Position numbers and translations under genes: made by a program
Notes under the pieces: model-generated
Seen by the model: the letters and a program-made list of their open reading frames with translations, nothing else
The model's database searches: none
What the model was told of the DNA's origin: nothing
In this document: piece after piece, positions 59,917 to 64,000 of the stretch
Layout: each line of letters opens with the position of its first letter
How positions within the stretch are numbered: position 1 is the stretch's first letter
NCBI GenBank assembly: GCA_028622995.1
Contig: JAJQJQ010000053.1
Location: forward strand, 1,673,946-1,737,945
Direction: 5' to 3'
Origin: Panagrolaimus kolymaensis
Taxonomy: Eukaryota; Nematoda; Chromadorea; Rhabditida; Panagrolaimidae
Length of the DNA: 64,000 nucleotides

Positions 59917-61303
59917 ATGCAAAAATTAGATCCCACAAGTGCTGAAAAGCTTCCAGTTTCCATTGATTTCTTCAATACTGACCCAACGTTAGTGGCTTTT
60001 CAACATTCATCTTCAGTTGAATATATTCCACTCACACCCATTGGTACGTGGCCAATTCATTTTCGAATCAATTCAGGTCAAGCATACATTGATCTCTCAA
60101 AATGTCATTTGGCAACAACCTTTAAAATCACAAAGAAAACTGGTGAAACACAAGTTAAAATAGCACCCACTGATAATGTCAGCTTTATCAATGGCTTTGG
60201 AGCTACTTTCATTAAAAATATGAAAATTTCCTTTAATGGACGTCAAGTTTATAACTCAAATGACCTCTACTCATACAACGCATATTTACGTCGTCGTTTA
60301 TGCATTGGAGTAAATCGAAAAGAAGAGGAGCTCGAAGTTGCTGGCTTTTTTGAAGATGGAATGAGTCAAATGGGTGGTGCAGGATTCGAAGCAAGACGAG
60401 CATTGTTTGAAGGTGATTCAACTTTCCAAGCAATCTGTAGCTTAGATGCCGATTTTTTTCGACAAAGTAAGGGTTACTTTTTTTACACAATTTTTTTTTT
60501 TCTTTGCACAATATTTTTACACAATATTTTTACACAATATTTTTTGCACAATATTTTTACACAATATTTTTATAGATAAGATACTCCTCAACGAGATGGT
60601 AGTGGACATAGAGCTGACTCCACATAATAATTTCTTTGCCCTTTTGAACAACACCCAAAATGAGTATCAGTATCATCTGCTTGATTGTAAGCTGTACGCA
60701 AAGCAGCATTTATTGATACCGCAACTTGACTACGCCATTCAACAGAAACTTAATGCAAACACCGTTGCTAAATATGGTTTTGATAGAAGTTTGATGAAGA
60801 ATTTCTTCATTTCTCCAGGTCGCTATGATTTCTCAACAACTTTGTTCTCTGACTATCTCCCCAAAAGACTTTTTGCGGTATTGGTCGATGCAAAGGCTTT
60901 TTATGGGCATATTGGGATGTCACCATTTGAATTTGGTACATTCAATCTTGAATCCATTCGCTTAATTACCAATGGCATCCATACTCCTGCATATCCCTAT
61001 AAGCTAAACTGGCAATCAAAAATTTATGGCCGTGCTTTCAATGATATGGTTAAATCTGTGGATGGAAAATGTGGCATTTCCATGCAAAAATACCTCAAAC
61101 ATTCTTGCATTTATGGATTTGACCTCCAATCTCAACATAGTGAAAAATTTATTGAGATGCAGCAAATTGGCGCCACTGCGATCACTTTAAACTTCAGCTC
61201 ACCTGTTCAAACGAATGGATTACAGCTTATCGTATACGGCGAATTCAATTCGATCCTAGCGATAGATAAAAGCCGCACGATCACGACAGCCATGGCACTT
61301 TGA
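59917..61303 (+). CDS. Polinton major capsid protein (nematode F54H12.2-like family), 425 aa
   Basis: Two exons, 59917-60466 and 60576-61303 (phase 1). The N-terminal VEYIPLTPIGTWPIHF matches the family's EY-x-P-L-x...I-x-F opening; AYIDLSKCHLATTFKI, then NGFGATFIKNMKISFNG and YSYNAYLRRRL follow, as in the first jelly roll. In the second half, LLNEMVVDIELTPHNNFF, then FFISPGRYDF, then YLPKRLFAVLVDAKAFYG and SPFEFGTFNLESI are the family's diagnostic sequence of segments. The family was proposed to be the double jelly-roll capsid protein of Polintons. Length is normal. The intron consists almost entirely of TGCACAATATTTTTACACAAT repeats. Confidence 0.9.
60467..60575 (+). repeat. Capsid-gene intron built of ACACAATATTTTT repeats
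   Basis: Within 109 bases there are five to six copies of (T)GCACAAT or TACACAATATTTTT, the reverse form of the TTGTGTAA motif found between genes. Donor GTAAGGG and acceptor TTTTTATAG are clear. Confidence 0.7.
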
Positions 61304-61321
61304 TAGTTTTGCATAGCCAGG

Positions 61322-61591
61322 ATGCAGTCGATTTTTCTTTTTGCTCTCCTATTTCTCTCTCTTCAAATGATCCACGCTAATGTCCCTTCTTCTTCTTCTT
61401 CTTCCATTCCTCCTTCCAGTCATCTTGAGCAAACCTCTCCTATCTGCAAGATGGATCAGCCTCCAGCAACTTTCATCGGTCCCAATGCCACTATCACTGA
61501 AATCATAATCTTTGTTTCTGGATGGCTTTGTTGGCTATCTTATATGTTTTACCGTATTTTTGCGGGAATTAAAACTAACCCTGTCTTGTAA
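61322..61591 (+). CDS. Small secreted-type membrane protein (89 aa)
   Basis: N-terminal signal peptide (about 1-19, FLFALLFLSLQMIHA), a Ser/Pro-rich ectodomain with one N-glycosylation site (GPNATIT), then a membrane span at about 59-80 (IIIFVSGWLCWLSYMFYRIF) and a seven-residue tail. The gene starts 18 bases after the capsid-protein stop, so it is likely in the same transcript. It could be an envelope or fusion-associated protein, but nothing family-specific is visible. Confidence 0.6.
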   Translation: MQSIFLFALLFLSLQMIHANVPSSSSSSIPPSSHLEQTSPICKMDQPPATFIGPNATITEIIIFVSGWLCWLSYMFYRIFAGIKTNPVL

Positions 61592-61861
61592 TGTTTTCTT
61601 GTTTTTTTTTTTAAAAAACTGCCTTAACTTTGTTAAGAGACCAATAAATTCTTTTTTTTTACATAACTGTGTCTTGATTTTATGCATAATATTTTTACAC
61701 AACACAATTCATCTTCTTACATAACTTTTGCACAACTCTTTTTTTCTTTCTTCTTGCATAAGAAATCTTCCTGGTCTTTTTTTGCACAAAAAAATAGTTC
61801 GCGATTTTTCTCTAACAGTTGGCAAAAAATAGGTTTTTCTAAAATGTAGCAATTTTAGATT
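61592..61861. repeat. Spacer with TGCATAA/TACACAAC motifs
   Basis: Contains TTATGCATAATATTTTTACACAACACAA, TTGCACAACTC and TTGCATAAG (61680-61765). The next gene starts three bases after a TTTTAG acceptor. Confidence 0.55.
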
Positions 61862-62950
61862 ATGCTTTCACTTAAAACTGAACATGTTATGTTTCCTTTT
61901 ACTATTGATAAATCAAATACAATAACTCTACAGCTTGATTCAAGTTTAAATTTTGTTGGTGAAAATTGGCATTGCGCTTTAAAAACATTTGCCATCGATC
62001 AAAATTGGTCGCTGATGAATGAAAAGATTACAATCATTTACACCAATGGTGTAAAATCAACTCTGCCTTTAGCAAATTACACAGTTTCTGATGACCTTGA
62101 AAAAGTTTTGGAGAATATATTTTTTAAAGCACGTACAAAAAGAAACGATGATCTTTTTGATGAAATAACTAATATATCTTCGGATGATGAACTTACTCCT
62201 CCACCATCACTTGTTCCAATGTCACCACCAAAGAAAGTTCCTAAAAAAACAGCGCAAGGAGGGAATTCAGGTGAAAGGCGAGTTACTCCTCCACCCTCAC
62301 TTTTTCCAATGGAGCCTTCACCAAAAAAAGTAAAGGTGGATAAAAAAATAACTTATGATCCAAAAAAAGAAATAGTTATTACGGCACCCGATGATGCTGA
62401 TGGAAAAATGGGTGTTAAAGAATATGTGATTCACAAATCACTTAAAGATGCATTTATTTTATCTCCAGAATTACCCATAAACGCGAATGATTTTACTGCA
62501 ACTGGTTTTGCTTCAATTGACTTTTTTCTCAATGAGAAAGGTTTTTATGGAATTTTATTCAATAATGCTTTCGTTAGAGCAATACATCTCTCGCATGGTT
62601 TAGCAAAAGCTTATGGATTTTCTTCAGATCCTTGGATCACTAGAACTGGAACAATTGCAGCGAATAAAAGCACAACTGAACCATACTTTTCGCGCATTTG
62701 TTTATATTTAAGAAACATCATATGTCCGATATGGTGTGGTCCATCAAAGGAAAGAATGCTTGGTATTATTCCTATCCTTGACGCCAATAAAAATAAACCA
62801 CTTTTTTTTGCTGTGCCGCAGCCGTCTTATCTAAAACTTGAAGTTACATCTTTTGACAGAATAAAATTGGACATGAAAGATATTTATGGTAACCCGATAC
62901 TTTTTGAAAAAGCAACGGGTCATTGTGAGATTGAATTTATAAAAAAATGA
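61862..62950 (+). CDS. Polinton conserved virion protein, minor capsid/penton candidate (362 aa)
   Basis: Single exon. The N-terminal segment (ITLQLDSSLNFVGENWHCAL followed by FAIDQNW) and the C-terminal segments (YLRNIICPIWCGPSKERML, then IIPILDANKN, then FFAVPQPSYLKLEVTSFDRI, LDMKDIYGNPILFEKATG and the terminal CEIEFIKK) reproduce the order of conserved blocks in a widespread Polinton protein that begins with a membrane- or shell-type beta strand and ends with an HY-x-P-V...E-x-I-x-I...G-x-P-V-x-F pattern. I infer a structural virion role such as a single jelly-roll vertex protein. A Pro/Lys-rich insert at about 118-168 holds a duplicated TPPPSLxPM motif and two basic patches. Exact virion position is unproven. 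Confidence 0.7.
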   Translation: MLSLKTEHVMFPFTIDKSNTITLQLDSSLNFVGENWHCALKTFAIDQNWSLMNEKITIIYTNGVKSTLPLANYTVSDDLEKVLENIFFKARTKRNDDLFDEITNISSDDELTPPPSLVPMSPPKKVPKKTAQGGNSGERRVTPPPSLFPMEPSPKKVKVDKKITYDPKKEIVITAPDDADGKMGVKEYVIHKSLKDAFILSPELPINANDFTATGFASIDFFLNEKGFYGILFNNAFVRAIHLSHGLAKAYGFSSDPWITRTGTIAANKSTTEPYFSRICLYLRNIICPIWCGPSKERMLGIIPILDANKNKPLFFAVPQPSYLKLEVTSFDRIKLDMKDIYGNPILFEKATGHCEIEFIKK

Positions 62951-63006
62951 TTGGATCGTCACCAATCTAATTTTTATTCATTGTTTCTTTTTTTCGTTGC
63001 TGAAAA

Positions 63007-63530
63007 ATGCCGATGATGCCTATTCCTTTTAAACTTTTTGAAGCAAGTTTTTTTTTTTTATTTTTATTTTTACCCCTTTTTTATATGTACCAAATTAATT
63101 TATTTTTTAGACATCAAAATACCCAAACATTCGCCATCCACCCGCACCTCCATTGAAATCTTTTCCAACTCCTCCACTTATTTCGGCTCCCATTCCTCTT
63201 GTCACTTTAAATGAAGCTCCTGTAGCTCCACCAACATCTTCCATTCCTGCAGCCATTGTTGTTCATTCTAACGCTGATGCTCCTCTTCCTCCGCCACCAC
63301 CACAAGCAGAACCTCCTATTTATGATGAGGCACCATTTTATGAAATTCCATTAAATGGACAACCAGCTGATCAAGGTTTGATTTTACCCGTTGCTAATGC
63401 TCCAGCTTTTCCTTCCACCGTTATGGTTCATTTCACTCTCCGAAATCAAATTCTTTTTCACGTAATTGCCCTCTCCCTTTTTATTTTCGCTTTAATTTCC
63501 TTTATGAACTGGATCGGTAAACATCTTTGA
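63007..63530 (+). CDS. Proline-rich tail-anchored protein (about 151 aa)
   Basis: The second exon (63111-63530) follows TATTTTTTAG and encodes a Pro/Ala-rich cytoplasmic-type region (PTPPLISAPIPLV, PLPPPPPQAEPPIYDE) and a C-terminal membrane span (ILFHVIALSLFIFALISF). It has no ATG in frame. The only first exon I find that keeps the frame is 63007-63042 (starting M-P-M-M-P-I-P), which needs a GC-AG intron with the strong donor GCAAGT. PPIY is a PPxY late-domain-like motif that could bind WW-domain ubiquitin ligases of the Nedd4 type, as in budding viruses. The start is uncertain. Confidence 0.55.
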
Positions 63531-63752
63531 GCCTTCGGTTCATTTATGGCTATTTTTCGTGCACTTTTTTAATCCAAAAATAATTATGCTACTCTTATAC
63601 AAAAAATAATTATGCTTTTCTTATGTAAAAATATTTATGCAAAGATTTTTTTTTCTGTTATGTATTTCTTATGCTTTGCACAATTTTATTGTTTGCACAA
63701 TATTTTAAAATTAATTACATTTATTCAAATAAAAATAGCACAACATAAATCA
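63531..63752. repeat. Convergent spacer with TTATGCAAA motifs
   Basis: Runs of AATTATGCTACTC, AATTATGCTTTTC, TTATGTAAAAATATTTATGCAAAG and TTGCACAATTTTATTGTTTGCACAATATTT between convergent genes (63580-63705). Confidence 0.55.
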
Positions 63753-64000
63753 TTAAAACTTTACACAAGCTCTGATACGAGGTGATATTTCATTTTTTAA
63801 GATAAAGTTGAAGACACGTGCTTTTCTTTGGGAATCTAAAAGAGCTTGGGGTGATGTTTTCCGTGGACCATATAAAAGATAACGGATAACGATATCCACA
63901 TAAAATTTCTGGAAGAAGATATACGCCATACAAAGATATTGGAGTTCACGGAAGGGTGGAGTTTTTCGAACACGGAAGTCATCTACCCATGGAATAATAG
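63753..64000 (-). CDS. C-terminal part of an unknown protein (runs off the window)
   Basis: An open minus-strand frame of 81 codons before the stop at 63753-63755, continuing past the window edge. It contains FRELQYLCMAYIFFQKFYVD and then YGPRKTSPQALLDSQRKARV, and ends RIRACVKF. Hydrophobic-aromatic and basic composition, consistent with real coding sequence, but I recognise no family. Position and orientation would suit one of the missing Polinton genes (polymerase or protease); nothing here confirms that. Confidence 0.5.
   Translation of the reverse strand, partial: IIPWVDDFRVRKTPPFRELQYLCMAYIFFQKFYVDIVIRYLLYGPRKTSPQALLDSQRKARVFNFILKNEISPRIRACVKF

Noticed and set aside
42430..64000. Adenain-type protease and full DNA polymerase B of a complete Polinton
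   Set aside because: I looked for the His-Asp-Cys protease and for polymerase motifs in every frame with coding character and saw none; the element continues beyond the window.
1..64000. CRISPR array or bacterial operon structure
   Set aside because: No regularly spaced identical repeats; introns and composition show eukaryotic DNA.

Overview
The window looks like nuclear DNA of a small invertebrate, most likely a nematode. The evidence is very high A+T content, introns of about 50-180 bp ending in TTTTCAG or TTTTATAG, many start codons sitting a few bases after such a 3' splice site (as expected with spliced-leader trans-splicing), an Argonaute-derived ORF, and several non-autonomous DNA transposons. 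I recognise no ordinary conserved host housekeeping gene.

Region 1 (1-42.4 kb) is an A/T-homopolymer-rich, gene-poor stretch. What it holds is structural. There are two hAT-like elements with 8-bp target duplications (3003-3899 and 5172-5374) and a diverged giant inverted repeat (7.64-10.9 kb against 36.6-41.0 kb, loop about 25.7 kb). There is a nearly perfect 2.1-kb palindrome carrying two divergent copies of an 83-residue membrane-protein gene (11395-13498). There is also a 1.27-kb fold-back element with a TA-flanked MITE inserted in one arm (21396-22662), a broken zinc-finger ORF (15117-15374) and a tRNA-like sequence near 41.4 kb.

Region 2 (42.43-44.82 kb) is a six-exon gene whose C-terminal half is a pogo/Tc5-type transposase with its DDD triad intact. 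Its N-terminal half looks like a signal peptide plus a membrane segment. It appears cut short at its 3' end, just where a GC-box and minisatellite region begins.

Region 3 (about 44.82-64.0 kb, running off the window) is the left part of a Polinton/Maverick, a virus-like giant transposon. Hallmark genes are an A32-like packaging ATPase (55443), a DD35E retroviral-type integrase with a C-terminal chromodomain (58347), a double jelly-roll-type major capsid protein of the nematode F54H12.2-like family (59917) and a second conserved virion-protein candidate (61862). Around them lie small membrane proteins, a basic DNA-binding or core-like protein, two Cys/His-rich proteins, and accessory genes that look captured: a J-domain protein with the HPDKGG motif, an F-box protein, and a stand-alone Argonaute PAZ domain (56562-56891, minus strand). 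A short minus-strand gene resembles only the N-terminal domain of Polinton DNA polymerase B. Neither the polymerase body nor the adenain-type protease is visible and they may lie beyond 64 kb.

The virion-like genes fit a packaging and assembly module, with the integrase for insertion. The J-domain, F-box and PAZ proteins could act on host chaperones, ubiquitin ligase and small-RNA silencing respectively; that reading is inference. A 311-bp direct repeat precedes both the ATPase and the integrase genes, and a TTATGCAAA/TTGTGTAA motif family recurs between genes. Both look like element-specific regulatory sequence.
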